The notes beneath the pieces were generated by a model, which was given only the letters and a program-made list of their open reading frames with translations, ran no database searches and was not told the origin of the DNA. Source: Psychromarinibacter halotolerans (GTDB lineage: Bacteria > Pseudomonadota > Alphaproteobacteria > Rhodobacterales > Rhodobacteraceae). From it: 64,000 nucleotides of DNA. Positions 1 to 12,361 of the stretch are shown piece after piece (the stretch's first letter is position 1; each line of letters opens with the position of its first letter). Location of the stretch: contig NZ_JARGYD010000001.1 of NCBI RefSeq assembly GCF_029168315.1, positions 248,001-312,000 of the forward strand. The letters are read 5' to 3'. Position numbers and translations under genes: made by a program.

Positions 1-1384
1 TCGCAAGGTAGCGTTCGACCGGGATGCCGCTGGCGGCGCCGCCGATCGGGTTCGCGGCGCAGTCGACTCCGGCGGCCACGACAACACGGCGCAGCGGGTC
101 GTTCGACATCTGGCTGGAACACTGCGGGCGGCCGTTTTCGGACAGGTCCGGGTCGAGGATCGAGTAGGGGCCATTGCCCGTATCGGAGTGCGGGTTGGAA
201 TTGGCGTAGGCGATCTCGCGCAGGTACATGCCATAGCGGGTTCCGGCGAACACGGCGTCGTCGCCGGTCAGCACCGGCAGGTGCGCGTCGGTGGCGGGCG
301 TCGCCGGGTCGCCATCCAGATCGTGGTTGGCGTTCAGATAGGCCTGCCGGTCCCAGACGCCGTCGCCGAAGCGGCCGCAGTTGGGCATGCAGGTGTCGCG
401 GGGCAGGCCCATCGTATCGCCGGTCAGTTCCTCGTTGCCCTGAATGCAAGAACCGCCACCCTTCGGCTTGATGCCCTTGATGACGTTCGGGGCGGGCGCG
501 AAGTCGGGGTTGTTCTTTTCGCCGTTCAGAACCGACCGGAAGATGTCGAACCGGACGTTGAACGCGGCGTTGGTGATCCCGACCTTCTGGCCCGGCTCAA
601 GCTCGATGGTGCCGTCGGTGTTGACGCAGGCAGTGATGCCTTCCTGCGCCGCGATCAGGCAGGCCAGCTTGTTGCCGCCTTCGTCCGCGCAGACGCCGTT
701 CGGGTCGTCGAACAGGTCTAGATCGATGAAGCCGAAGTCGCCGGGACCCCAAGCGGCGCTTTTGCCGCCGCTGCGCAGAAGGATCAGGTCGCCGATGTCC
801 AGCGTGTCTTCCCAGTCGGACGGCAGGCAGAACATCAGCGGGTTGATGTCGCAGGCCTGGATCGAGAACCCGGCGACCGCCGTGGCGCCCACGGTGGCCG
901 TCCCGGTGTCCGCGTCGTCGGCGGTGCCCAGCATCCGCTCGACGGCAAGGGCGAAGGACATCGACAGGGCGCGCGGGGTCACGTTGACCTCGACGATGCG
1001 CGCAAGGCGCGGATCGTTGGTCGCGTCGGCGCCCATCGGCGTCGCGTCGCTTTCGGGAAGGGCCGAGTGGAAGGTCAGCGTATAATCCAGCGCGCCGGAC
1101 AGGACGCCGTCGCCATCGCCGAAGGTTTCGGTGTCCGAGATCAGATTGGCGGCGGCGGCGGTGGCGCGATCGATCGCGTCGGCGGTGCCGTCGAGTTCAG
1201 CGGCCGAGGTCAGCGCGACATGGTCCGCGAAGGACTGAAGCTCGCTTTGCGTGGCGCCCAGCCGGCCCACGTCGAACACCAGCGCAAGAAAGCCGATGAA
1301 GACGATCAGGGCAGAGCTCCAGATCAGGGCGATGGTGCCGTCTTCGGAGCGAAGGAACCGGCGTGCTGCGGTCGAGATGGGCAT
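1..1384 (-). CDS. TadG-like Flp pilus assembly protein (3' end outside window)
   Basis: Reading the minus strand from the ATG at 1384 gives an open frame that runs off the left edge, with about 461 codons visible and no stop. The protein begins MPISTAARRFLRSEDG and has one hydrophobic segment at about residues 20-38, followed by FDVGRLGATQSELQSFAD. This is the layout of TadE/TadG-like pseudopilin proteins with a short cytoplasmic head, one membrane anchor and a long periplasmic part. The later sequence is rich in Asp, Asn, Gly and Cys, as in large extracellular TadG regions. It lies 51 bp downstream of cpaB in the same direction, so it is probably part of the tad operon. Family assignment rests on the N-terminus and context; the C-terminus is not visible. 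Confidence 0.75.
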   Translation of the reverse strand, partial: MPISTAARRFLRSEDGTIALIWSSALIVFIGFLALVFDVGRLGATQSELQSFADHVALTSAAELDGTADAIDRATAAAANLISDTETFGDGDGVLSGALDYTLTFHSALPESDATPMGADATNDPRLARIVEVNVTPRALSMSFALAVERMLGTADDADTGTATVGATAVAGFSIQACDINPLMFCLPSDWEDTLDIGDLILLRSGGKSAAWGPGDFGFIDLDLFDDPNGVCADEGGNKLACLIAAQEGITACVNTDGTIELEPGQKVGITNAAFNVRFDIFRSVLNGEKNNPDFAPAPNVIKGIKPKGGGSCIQGNEELTGDTMGLPRDTCMPNCGRFGDGVWDRQAYLNANHDLDGDPATPATDAHLPVLTGDDAVFAGTRYGMYLREIAYANSNPHSDTGNGPYSILDPDLSENGRPQCSSQMSNDPLRRVVVAAGVDCAANPIGGAASGIPVERYLA

Positions 1385-1435
1385 GACGCGTTCCTTTGCC
1401 AAAGGTTTCGGTTGCAGGCGGCCGGGTGCGGCCGA

Positions 1436-2260
1436 TCAGTTGTTCGAAGCCGGGCCGCTCAGCGGGACAAGCTCCGCCGTGTTGCCACGCCGCACGGTGA
1501 TCGTCGGCGCGCGCTCGTCTTCTTCCATGGGTGATTTCATTTGCAGAAGGTCGCGAAGCTCGACCATGTCCAGCGGGCGGTCCTCGACCCCGTCGAGGGT
1601 GCGCAGCGTCAGGCTTAGCGTGCCGGCCTTCTGCGCGAGCGCAAGGCGCTGACCCTGTTCCGGCGTGACCTCGACAGTCACGGTGCGCACGTCGGACGGC
1701 TTGTCGGTCTGCTCTTCCGAGCTTTGGTCGACGCCGATGACGCGGACGTTCTGAAGAATGGTGACAGCGCGCAGCTCGGTCTGGCTGCCCTGCGTCAATA
1801 CGATGTCGACGAAGTCGCCCGGTGTCACGAAGCCGCCGACGGCGGTAACGGCATCGACCTTGATCGCCATGGCGCGGGTATTTTCGCCCAGCTTGCTGAC
1901 GATGGTCACCTTGTCGCCGTGCTCGGAAACTTTGGTACGGAGGATGACTTCCCCGACGAAGAACTGACCCTTCGCGCGGCGCGGGCCTTCCTCGACAGTC
2001 GGGAACAGCGTGTCTGCGTCGGCGAAGACGCCGACGGGCAGGAATTCCTTGGGCCACTTCTGAGTCGTCACCAGATGCGGTTCGATCGGCTGACCGAACG
2101 GGATCTCTTGGCGGGCGACGTAGATCTCGACAAACTCGACCTGGGCCGCGGCGGCCTCGGCGGCAAGCTGGTCATCGAACATGGCCTGTTTCGCGATAAC
2201 GACCGATCCCCCAGCGACGAGGACTCCGGTCACGGCAGTCAGGAAGGGCTTCAGTCGCAT
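1436..2260 (-). CDS. cpaB: Flp pilus assembly protein CpaB (RcpC)
   Basis: A 274-residue protein with an N-terminal membrane anchor (about residues 5-25), then an SAF-like region (VARQEIPFGQPIEPHLV, about 48-64) and the RcpC/CpaB beta-rich core with the segment FVTPGDFVDIVLTQG. CpaB is a periplasmic component of the Tad secretion machine, thought to work with the outer-membrane secretin. The length matches the family. The ATG at 2260 follows a GAGGAG ribosome site. The gene lies between the flp pilin and the TadG-like gene, all on the minus strand, as expected for a tad operon. No secretin or ATPase gene is visible; these would be beyond the left edge or elsewhere. Confidence 0.9.
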   Translation of the reverse strand: MRLKPFLTAVTGVLVAGGSVVIAKQAMFDDQLAAEAAAAQVEFVEIYVARQEIPFGQPIEPHLVTTQKWPKEFLPVGVFADADTLFPTVEEGPRRAKGQFFVGEVILRTKVSEHGDKVTIVSKLGENTRAMAIKVDAVTAVGGFVTPGDFVDIVLTQGSQTELRAVTILQNVRVIGVDQSSEEQTDKPSDVRTVTVEVTPEQGQRLALAQKAGTLSLTLRTLDGVEDRPLDMVELRDLLQMKSPMEEDERAPTITVRRGNTAELVPLSGPASNN

Positions 2261-2353
2261 GGGTGTCTCCTCGGTGTCTCGGGGTGGGGCGGTCGGCGCC
2301 CCGGAAGGGACGCACTGCGCCGGCGGCAGCTGACGCAGTGCGGTCTTGTTAGA

Positions 2354-2533
2354 TCAGCAGGTCGCGCCGACGGCGGCACAAGCAGCATCGACGTTGGCGT
2401 CGGTGGTGGTGCCGAGCGCGCTGAAGGCACCCACGCCGATGCTGGCGACAACCAGCAGGGCCAGGCCGTATTCGACGATCGCAGCGCCGCTTTCGTCTTT
2501 CGAGAACATTTTGATTTTCTTAACGATTTTCAT
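2354..2533 (-). CDS. flp: Flp-type IVb pilin precursor
   Basis: A 59-residue protein starting at the ATG at 2533, preceded by GGGGGAA. It has a short basic leader, then the prepilin-peptidase signature: Gly16 followed by AAIVEYGLALLVVA, placing Glu at +5 and Tyr at +6 of the mature protein as in Flp/Fap pilins. One hydrophobic helix spans about residues 17-40 and a short tail contains two cysteines. This is the major structural subunit of the Tad pilus, processed by a TadV/CpaA peptidase. It is the first gene of the minus-strand tad operon. Confidence 0.92.
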   Translation of the reverse strand: MKIVKKIKMFSKDESGAAIVEYGLALLVVASIGVGAFSALGTTTDANVDAACAAVGATC

Positions 2534-3045
2534 GGTCTTCCCCCAAAAGGTGCAATGGATGGGCCAGGATTGACCCGGTAAGCGGAACCCGAAAGCAGCA
2601 GCGTCGAATTCCTTGCCATAAAGTTAACGAGATTGATGGCCCGCCGAATATTCGACAGTTGTCCGAGGATTTCGCGGCCAGGTTGTAGGGGTCTTTCGGC
2701 AGATTGCCTCGCCGGGAAAAACCGCGACAGGTGTGAAATGGATCGCCGTCCACGAATCGGCAGCGCATCGCGATTCGGGCAGAAAGAGGGCGGAACGGGG
2801 GATTCGGTTCGGCATGCCGGGCGCCGTATTCGCGGAATCGGCGCCGCCTCAACGCTAAACGTTAAAAGAGAGGCGCCGCTAGGTTTACAGTGCCGCACCA
2901 ATTCCGTGGTTTGTTGACGGATCAGGCGTCAATCTGTGGGTAATTACCATGTGTAATTGACGTGACGTTCATTCAAATTAATGAATTCCAGACCGATTTA
3001 TTTGTACGGCCGGGTTTTTGGCCGATTGCTGGTAGGTAAGTTGAT
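2534..3045. promoter_or_regulatory. Divergent regulatory region between flp and a LuxR-type gene
   Basis: The 512-bp spacer has no convincing gene and becomes distinctly AT-rich from about 2880 to 3045. It must hold the promoters of flp (minus) and of the LuxR-type gene (plus). Two inverted repeats are visible: AATTAC/GTAATT at 2942-2958 with a 5-nt spacer, and ATTCA/TGAAT at 2971-2986 with a 6-nt spacer. They could be operator half-sites, but no binding protein is shown. The stretch 2600-2880 is GC-rich and otherwise featureless. Confidence 0.5.
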
Positions 3046-3873
3046 ATGATCTCGGAATTGCGAGGTTCAACCACCCAAGGCCAAGTTCCAGTGCGTGCCA
3101 TGTTAGGCATCGCAGTTTCCTGGACAGAAGCCGTTCAGGGACGGGGCGACCTAGACGAAGCCATTTGCGCTCTTATGCACCTGTTCACTGCGGACGCCGC
3201 GCTGCTTGTCCGCGGAGACCCCAAATCCGGCACCTTCCGCCGCGTGCTTCTGACCCAGCGTGAAACCAACGCGCTGTATAGAAGCGCCGTAGGAGAGGTT
3301 CTGTCCGACAGGGTTCTGGGCAGCTACCTGAGTTCTGCGCAGGCGGGGTCGGTCTGGCGTTTGTCTGAAAGCCGGTCTCAAGACGGGATGCCCCGTCACG
3401 CCGGCGCCCGGGACGGCGTCGCGGAAGCGATCACCATCGTCATCGGCCGCGCGAACGGGTTCATCGATTGTCTCGAGCTTCAGTTCTCCGCCGCGCCCGC
3501 AAGCCGGACGGAAAGCCTTGTCTCGTACCTTGCACAAGTTCTCACGGACACTTGGTCGCGGCGTGCGATGGGCGTGGTGCAGGCTTTGATCCTTGCGGCC
3601 GTGCCGAAGGATCTGGAAGCCGCGCCCAAGCCGGCCTCTCTTCCGATCATGGACGTGTCCAACCCCGCCGGGCTCAGCCGCAGCGAATTCCGCATCTGCT
3701 CGCTGGTCGGGCAGGGCATGGCGCCCAAGGCCATCGCGCAGCAGCTGGCACTGCGTGAAACCACGGTCCGCACCCATCTGAGCGCGATCTACTCGAAGAC
3801 CGCGACGGCGGGGATCGTCGACCTTGTGCATCGGCTGAATGCAGGCGACCAAAGAACTGGCCGCGCAATTTGA
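3046..3873 (+). CDS. LuxR-family helix-turn-helix transcriptional regulator
   Basis: A 275-residue protein. The C-terminal 60 residues form a GerE/LuxR-type DNA-binding domain (LSRSEFRICSLVGQGMAPKA, then IAQQLALRETTVRTHLSAIY). The N-terminal 200 residues are not a recognisable acyl-homoserine-lactone or receiver domain; they have a GAF/PAS-like length and composition. The gene is transcribed away from the flp pilin operon across a shared AT-rich spacer, so it may regulate tad pilus expression; that is inference from position. Only a weak ribosome site (AGGT) precedes the ATG. Confidence 0.75.
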   Translation: MISELRGSTTQGQVPVRAMLGIAVSWTEAVQGRGDLDEAICALMHLFTADAALLVRGDPKSGTFRRVLLTQRETNALYRSAVGEVLSDRVLGSYLSSAQAGSVWRLSESRSQDGMPRHAGARDGVAEAITIVIGRANGFIDCLELQFSAAPASRTESLVSYLAQVLTDTWSRRAMGVVQALILAAVPKDLEAAPKPASLPIMDVSNPAGLSRSEFRICSLVGQGMAPKAIAQQLALRETTVRTHLSAIYSKTATAGIVDLVHRLNAGDQRTGRAI

Positions 3874-4715
3874 GTGCTGCGGATTTTCCGGTCATTGAGA
3901 CTGCCAGGCGCTATCCTCGCGATTTCTAGTCAGCAAAGCTAGGATGCAAGGCGAGGTTAGGCCGCACGTAGCGAATGGGTGACATTTGCTCCGACCGGCA
4001 ATTTTCCTGTGACGTGTATCGCGCTCCGCCAACTCGCACGATTGTGGTGCACCTCCGAGTTTTGGCTAAACGGGCAAAAGGGTGTGAGGTCAGTCGATGG
4101 GATGTATTTGTTATAACTTCTAATGGGATAGCATTACTCGGGATCGCGTTTGCCGATCCGTAAATGGCCCTTCGTCGACCCACGACGCTAACCGAATGCC
4201 CTACAAACGTTCGACGCAGTTAAGGAATCGCAGAAGACAACCCGTCAACGGGACAGCAAGTGGCCCGTGAGGGGAGGGTAACCATCCAGGAGGGGGCAAG
4301 CCATTGTCGGCAATGTCGAAGCAAGCGGAAAGGGCGACGACGAGAGATGACATCGACCCCATGTTGACGGCCAATTCAGCACTAAGGTGCCGCGCTAAGC
4401 CCAAGCGAACCGGGTGGCCGTGTCGGGCTCTTGCTGTCAGTGGAAGGTCGTTCTTTCGTATGCACGATGCGCGCGTTGGTGCGAAAGCGGGTTCAGAAAG
4501 CCCTCGTTGAAAACACGGTGGGCGAAGTGCCGAAGCGGTAACGATGCGCAAGTTCGCAAATCAAAAGGGCCGCGAGTTCCGCGAACCGGCGTAGATGCTC
4601 CACGACGAACAGCAAAATTGGCGGTCGTGCGCCATCAGTTTGGAGGATCTTCTTGGGAATGCGCCCAATTGTAACGGACCTTTTCGTAGACGTTTCAGAG
4701 TACTACGGGGAAAAG
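3874..4715. other. Intergenic region with no supported gene, chromosomal side of the island boundary
   Basis: Over 800 bp without a credible coding frame. The short open frames on both strands lack ribosome sites and family features. Local base composition is lower in GC than the flanks. The right end abuts the left attachment-site copy at 4716. It may be decayed sequence next to the tRNA locus that received the island. Nothing else was recognised. Confidence 0.5.
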
Positions 4716-4733
4716 GTGGCAGCCCGTAGGGGA
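4716..4733 (+). repeat. Left attachment-site copy (18-bp direct repeat)
   Basis: The 18-bp sequence GTGGCAGCCCGTAGGGGA occurs here and again at 19834-19851, where it is the antisense of the last bases (T-arm, acceptor and CCA) of tRNA-Glu. The next base differs (T here, A there). This is the expected footprint of site-specific insertion into a tRNA 3' end: one copy completes the functional tRNA, the other marks the far end of the island. Confidence 0.9.
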
Positions 4734-4844
4734 TTCCGACCTCGATCCTAAGTGATTGATTTTGCTTGTCTTGGTGTCCCACGAACTCGCTCAGACAATC
4801 TTATGGAGTTCAATGACTTGCCAGAAGGGTGTCCCACGGCCGAC

Positions 4845-5624
4845 CTACGCCTGATCCGCCCGGCGCCAGTTCCGCCGTGCACGCAGTTCGGGCCGAGAGA
4901 GCGTTTCGCTCTTGCCATTGATCACCAGGGCGACTCCTTGTCCGTCACGAGGAAAGAGTTTGCCCGGTGACCACGGCGAAACCTTCGGCACCAGTTTGAC
5001 CTGCACCTGGGAAACCTCGTCAGTCTCGACGTTGATCTGCGGAATCAGGACACAGTCCACCCCCAGTCTCAACCCGACTTGCCGTGCAGCCGTCAACCAT
5101 CGCTTCTTCACTTTTAGCCAAGCCCCATCCCTGGACTGTTTCCATGGAAGGACGAACTTCGGATAATCGCTCCGCAGAACCATCGCGGATCGCGTATAGA
5201 ATTGGATTTGCTCCGGTTTCCTTAGAGTTCGCACCTGATCAACGTCCACGAACGCGAACTTGTCGTTCTTCTTTCTCACGGCGTCGTCAGGATATCTATT
5301 CGCGAAGTGAAACGTCAGCTTTCGTCCGCTCTCATGAAGATCAAGATAATTGAAGATCTTGCAGCCCTGAAGCTCCTCGACTCCCTCCCTGATCATGTCG
5401 AAGTCGTTCGCCTCTGGCGTCCCGGTCACCTCCAGCAAGGTCTGGCAGCGCACGGTGTAGTGTCTGTCCTGGTGCAGGGCCATGTTCTGCATGGAAAGCC
5501 CTGGGGTCTGATCCACAAAGTAGTGGCAGGCATGGACAAGTCGCAGAGCATAGAGGGGAAGGTGGGCGTCTTCGATGTGCTGGATGCACCGCTCGGTACA
5601 GAGGAATTCGCTGGGTTTGGACAT
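4845..5624 (-). CDS. Uncharacterised island protein, possibly Rep-like
   Basis: A 259-residue protein with no family I can name. The ATG at 5624 is preceded by GGAGAG at good spacing. The middle (about residues 60-160) alternates hydrophobic and charged segments, with EELQGCKIFNYLDLHESG and PEQIQFYTRSAMVLRSDYPK. That arrangement loosely recalls winged-helix plasmid replication initiators, but no diagnostic motif is present. The C-terminus is basic (RPELRARRNWRRADQA). It is the leftmost island gene, on the same strand as the R-M operon but separated from hsdR by about 360 bp. A Rep-like function would suit an element with plasmid-type genes, but this is weak inference. Confidence 0.5.
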   Translation of the reverse strand: MSKPSEFLCTERCIQHIEDAHLPLYALRLVHACHYFVDQTPGLSMQNMALHQDRHYTVRCQTLLEVTGTPEANDFDMIREGVEELQGCKIFNYLDLHESGRKLTFHFANRYPDDAVRKKNDKFAFVDVDQVRTLRKPEQIQFYTRSAMVLRSDYPKFVLPWKQSRDGAWLKVKKRWLTAARQVGLRLGVDCVLIPQINVETDEVSQVQVKLVPKVSPWSPGKLFPRDGQGVALVINGKSETLSRPELRARRNWRRADQA

Positions 5625-5982
5625 CGGTCTCTCCTATTTTCGTTGGAGAGGAGATGGTTCCGATCGAGCGCCGCAAAAAATGCAGAACCCACCGAATAAC
5701 TGGCAGCGGATCACACAGAATCGTCCGACAACGCCACGAAGATTGCCATGCCACGGGAAATTCCGACTCCGACATCCGAAAGACCGTCCTGCCGGGCCAC
5801 GATATGATCCGAAACGGCCGCAAAACTCCCGGACATCGCCACAGAAGTGGAAGGCGTTGGGCTACAACCCTCTGGATTGTCTCGATATTGTTGCCAGAGA
5901 ACCGGGAGAAACGCAGAAACTGAGGTAGAACCCCCCAATAACCGGAAATCGGCCTCGGCACGTCGGACGGCGATCTCGACGC
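5625..5982. other. Spacer between hsdR and the unknown left-end gene
   Basis: 358 bp with no credible gene. It must contain the end of the hsdR transcript and the promoter of the minus-strand gene that starts at 5624. Short open frames are present on both strands but lack ribosome sites and recognisable sequence. No strong terminator hairpin was found by eye. Confidence 0.4.
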
Positions 5983-9074
<3,092 letters not shown>

Positions 9075-9075
<1 letters not shown>

Positions 9076-10226
9076 CAGGAGCCTCCACCTGGCTTCATGC
9101 GCGCCGCCAGCCCCCGCACGGGCTCGGAGAAGGCCTCATCCATCTTCCGGTAGTGGTCCACCAGCCAAGCGATCATCTCCGGCCAGTTCTCCTTGCTGTA
9201 GCCCTGGACCGGCGTCTTGCAGACAACCATGCTGACCTTCTTGTCGTCGATCCGGCGCCACTCGAGTTCCTCGCCGACGGTCTGCTCATACGTCTCCCTG
9301 TTCTCGGCAAGCTGGTCGAAGAGCCACTTGTTCTCGTCACGGTCGGATCGGTTCAACTGGAACTCGACCCGCACCTCGTGTCGCAGGAAGATCAGTGTCA
9401 GCGTGACGCCCGAGACGCCGATGCTGGAGTTCAACCAGTGATCCCGCGACGGCGTGATGTTCTGCCATCGCTCGAGGCCGGCGCCGCGGAGCGCCTCCAG
9501 AGCCTGCTCCCAGAACTCGAGCCGCATCTGGTGGCTCCATTTTTGGGCGCCCTTGGCCGATTTCTCCTCGCTGTCCTTCTCGGCCATGCGGATCATGTAG
9601 TCGGCCGCCTCGGGCGTGGGGATCACCTGCTGGAGGTCGACGAAGATCTCCTCGCCGAACCGGTAGGGCACGACCTTGACGCAGCGCGCGTCGATCTGGT
9701 GCTCGCGCAGCCAGAGCACCGTCGCCGTGACCTCGCGTTGGAAATTCGCCGCGATGAAGACGACGCGTTGGTTGGTGCCGTCGTTCAGGACGACCTCATC
9801 CAGCGTGTCCTCCCCCAGGAAGTCGCAGATAAGCCCGGCCGCGTCGCCGCCGCCCTGGCGGTCGAGATACTGCTGGAAGATGCCGACGATCTCTGCCTTC
9901 TTCAGGCTTGAGCAATAGGCGGCGTATTTCAGGGCCTGCCAGACGACATCCCGGCCGGAATCGTCCAGCTTGTTCTCGATGATGACAAGCTGCCCGGCCC
10001 GGTCCAGCGCCAGCAGGTCGAGGCGCTCCCGGGTGCCGTCGAACCCATCGAACTCCTTCTGGATGATCAGCAGGCCGTCCTCGCCCTCGCTCATCGCCTC
10101 GCAGAGCGCGTCCGGCATGGTGGCCAGCCATTCCTGGAGATGCTCCCGTTCCCGGAACCCGACCTCGGAGAAGCTGGTGCGCTCGAGCTTGCGCAGGCGG
10201 TTGGCGGAACGGTCGATCTGGAACAT
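9075..10226 (-). CDS. PD-(D/E)XK nuclease-like protein with DUF4268 C-terminus
   Basis: A 383-residue protein. The N-terminal half carries a restriction-fold signature: RLDLLALD (Asp70) followed after a short turn by IIENK (Glu84-x-Lys86), then a conserved helix with [13 protein letters not shown], similar to NucS/DUF91-type nucleases. The C-terminal half (about 215-370) resembles DUF4268, a domain often found beside type I R-M genes. It lies between the small nuclease-like gene and hsdR, with a 3-bp gap upstream and a 1-bp overlap downstream, so it is co-expressed with the R-M system. It may add a second cleavage or sensing activity; no experimental role can be read from sequence. Confidence 0.8.
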
Positions 10227-10229
10227 GGG

Positions 10230-11024
10230 TCAGCCTTCCTGCCGGGAAGTGATCAGGGCAACGCCCTGAACATCGCGGTCAGTCAGGACACGGTCCATCG
10301 TCTCTCGCCTGACCTCCTCATTGGCACTTCGAAATTCGCGAAGCATGATAACCCACTCGGGCGTGGGCGATCTCGGTCGGAATTCTTGGCCGCCCGGCAT
10401 ATGCTCGGTGGCTTTCTGCGTCCCGCAAGTCTTTCCGAGCCGGAAGAATCGGTGCCACGGCCGCGATCCCTTGATCACGGTGGCGAGGTTCTTATCCGGG
10501 TTACCCTTTGTGTCCGATATGCCCTTGATGAACTCTGCGGTCGCGACCGAGCACCCCCAACAGCTTCTGCCGAACCAGTCCGGCTGAACCGACGGACCGA
10601 AAAGATGATGATTCTGAACCCATCGGTGATTGTAGAAAATGTAGATCGGGTTCAGCCCGTATTTCTTGGCGTCATCGATTAGTTTTTGCGTCTGACCCGC
10701 AGGCTTGCCCAGTTGCGCGTATTTTCCCGGCGAGCCCTCGCCCCGCTTCAATACCTTCGCCTGAATACGGAATCCGACTGAACACTCCGGACCATCGAAG
10801 AACCATTCCCAGTCGGCGCCGTTCTCGCCCTCCTGGCCTTTGTTGAACATCAGGACCTCAAGCCCAAGAGGCGAGAAGTCCCTCGCCATTTTTAACAACA
10901 ACGTTTCGGTGAGCGTCTCTTCCTGCAGGGTGAGGCCATGGTGGAAAGCATCATCCTGATCATGCCAAATCTGGCCCGCCAAGAGGCGTAGATAGGCCCG
11001 CAGATCCCCGGCCGCCACGCTCAT
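10230..11024 (-). CDS. Putative PD-(D/E)XK-like protein embedded in the R-M operon
   Basis: A 264-residue protein. An N-terminal helix ETLTETLLLKMA is followed by GADWEWFF (Asp71) and GFRIQAKVLK (Gln88-x-Lys90), the E...D...(E/Q)xK spacing of restriction-like nucleases; DUF6615-type proteins look similar. A Tyr-rich strand (NPIYIFYNH) follows. The start overlaps the hsdS stop by one base and the next gene begins 3 bp after its stop, so it belongs to the operon. It could be an accessory nuclease or a specificity modifier. The family name is tentative; the catalytic motif is a visual match. Confidence 0.6.
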   Translation of the reverse strand: MSVAAGDLRAYLRLLAGQIWHDQDDAFHHGLTLQEETLTETLLLKMARDFSPLGLEVLMFNKGQEGENGADWEWFFDGPECSVGFRIQAKVLKRGEGSPGKYAQLGKPAGQTQKLIDDAKKYGLNPIYIFYNHRWVQNHHLFGPSVQPDWFGRSCWGCSVATAEFIKGISDTKGNPDKNLATVIKGSRPWHRFFRLGKTCGTQKATEHMPGGQEFRPRSPTPEWVIMLREFRSANEEVRRETMDRVLTDRDVQGVALITSRQEG

Positions 11025-12361
11025 CAGACGACCTCCTCGACCCGTTTCTCGGCCTCGCGGATGCGGAGTTCGCCGGACATGAGGCGCGGCAGAAGGCTGT
11101 CGCGGAGGGTCGCCAGAGTCTGGCTTTCAAGGTCGGCGGAAATTGCACGTTCAAAGGCGGGGCCGATCAATTCTCCCGCCGCGGCAACGACAGCATCGTC
11201 TTCCGGCATCGCAATCATCGCCTCTTTGAGATGATGCCGCTGGATATGGCCCATCGTTGTTGCCTTCGACGCGGCAACCTGTCGGAACTCCTCCATGTGC
11301 TGATCTACCGCGAAGAAATGGAACCATTTCGGGACGACCTCGGAGCTGACCTTGAACAGGTGCTGGTTCAGCGCGCCGGGGCCTTCTGTCCATACCTTCT
11401 GAAGCAGCGAACCCGACCACGAGAACAAGACATCGCCATCGCTGATCTTGTATTTTTCCGGGACCTGAAGCCCGGCGCGGCCGGACTTTGAGGTGATGCC
11501 AGACCGAAGCTCCGCGATCTTGATGACAGGCAGGCTCTCTGCTCCGTCCTCGGGCGGAAATTTCTGTAGGGCCGCGCCGTTCAGAAAATCTACGATATCA
11601 TCGAGGGACCTTCGTTCCCACCCCTTCGGCAGGCCGTCGGGGCCGAAGCTGTCGGGGAAAAGGGCGGCGGCGGTGGGGTCCATGTGGGCGGGGGACTGGC
11701 CGAGGGCGCGGGCGTGGACGGGGTCGAAATCCACGAACCAGGACCGATAGAGCGCCCGCGCCATCTCCTCCAGCGTCGCGCTCATCCGGCGGTTCAGCTC
11801 GATCTTGTCGTCGAGGGCCTGTAGTAGAGCCGCGATTGCCTCCTGCTCGGCTATCGGAGGCAATGGTATCTCGAAGTTTTCGATGTGCCCCTTGGTGATA
11901 GCCCGCCTCGAGCCACCGGCGTTGAAGCTCTCTATGTATGGCTTTGCTTCTGGATGCGTTAAAAAGCTCAGCAAGAAACCAGGCGACAGTCTCGCACGAT
12001 CAGGACGAATGATCGCCACGTGCTGGTTGACGACTGCGGGGAGGGCAGCGTCAGGAGCAAGGCAACAACGACCAAACGTGACGCCATCCCCGGTGATGTT
12101 CAAAAGAAGATCACCACTGCGCACCTCGACGCCTCGGAGGCCCTTAGCCTGTTCGGGAGAGATGAACGAAAGGGCGTCGAGATCGAATTGCCGGTCATGG
12201 ACGCACTGACTTCGGATCAACGAGTGCTCTATGCGTGCCGGGAGGTATGTGGCTGCACCCCCTCTCGGAGTCGCACCACTTCCGATCTTGGATGTCAGAT
12301 CCTTCAAGCGTGCGGTCTTCCAGTGGTCGGGCAATTCCCCAATAGCGGCAGAGACCGTCAC
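11024..12361 (-). CDS. hsdS: Type I restriction enzyme specificity subunit S (HsdS)
   Basis: A 445-residue protein with the HsdS layout of two target-recognition domains separated by a helical spacer. TRD1 spans about 1-185 (starting ELPDHWKTARLKDLTSKIGS) and ends in the conserved IPLPPIAEQEAIAALLQALD segment. The second half starts at about 235 (LPKGWERRSLDDIVDFLNGA) and ends with DSLLPRLMSGELRI. HsdS sets the bipartite DNA target for both methylation and cleavage. It starts with GTG at 12361, overlapping the hsdM stop by 4 bp. The two halves are diverged, as expected for an asymmetric target. Confidence 0.95.
   Translation of the reverse strand: MTVSAAIGELPDHWKTARLKDLTSKIGSGATPRGGAATYLPARIEHSLIRSQCVHDRQFDLDALSFISPEQAKGLRGVEVRSGDLLLNITGDGVTFGRCCLAPDAALPAVVNQHVAIIRPDRARLSPGFLLSFLTHPEAKPYIESFNAGGSRRAITKGHIENFEIPLPPIAEQEAIAALLQALDDKIELNRRMSATLEEMARALYRSWFVDFDPVHARALGQSPAHMDPTAAALFPDSFGPDGLPKGWERRSLDDIVDFLNGAALQKFPPEDGAESLPVIKIAELRSGITSKSGRAGLQVPEKYKISDGDVLFSWSGSLLQKVWTEGPGALNQHLFKVSSEVVPKWFHFFAVDQHMEEFRQVAASKATTMGHIQRHHLKEAMIAMPEDDAVVAAAGELIGPAFERAISADLESQTLATLRDSLLPRLMSGELRIREAEKRVEEVV

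Noticed and set aside
4201..4551. 116-residue minus-strand open frame in the chromosomal spacer
   Set aside because: No ribosome site, atypical composition and no family features; likely spurious.
5625..5961. Short overlapping frames between hsdR and the left-end island gene
   Set aside because: Frames on both strands lack ribosome sites and recognisable sequence; no gene is supported.
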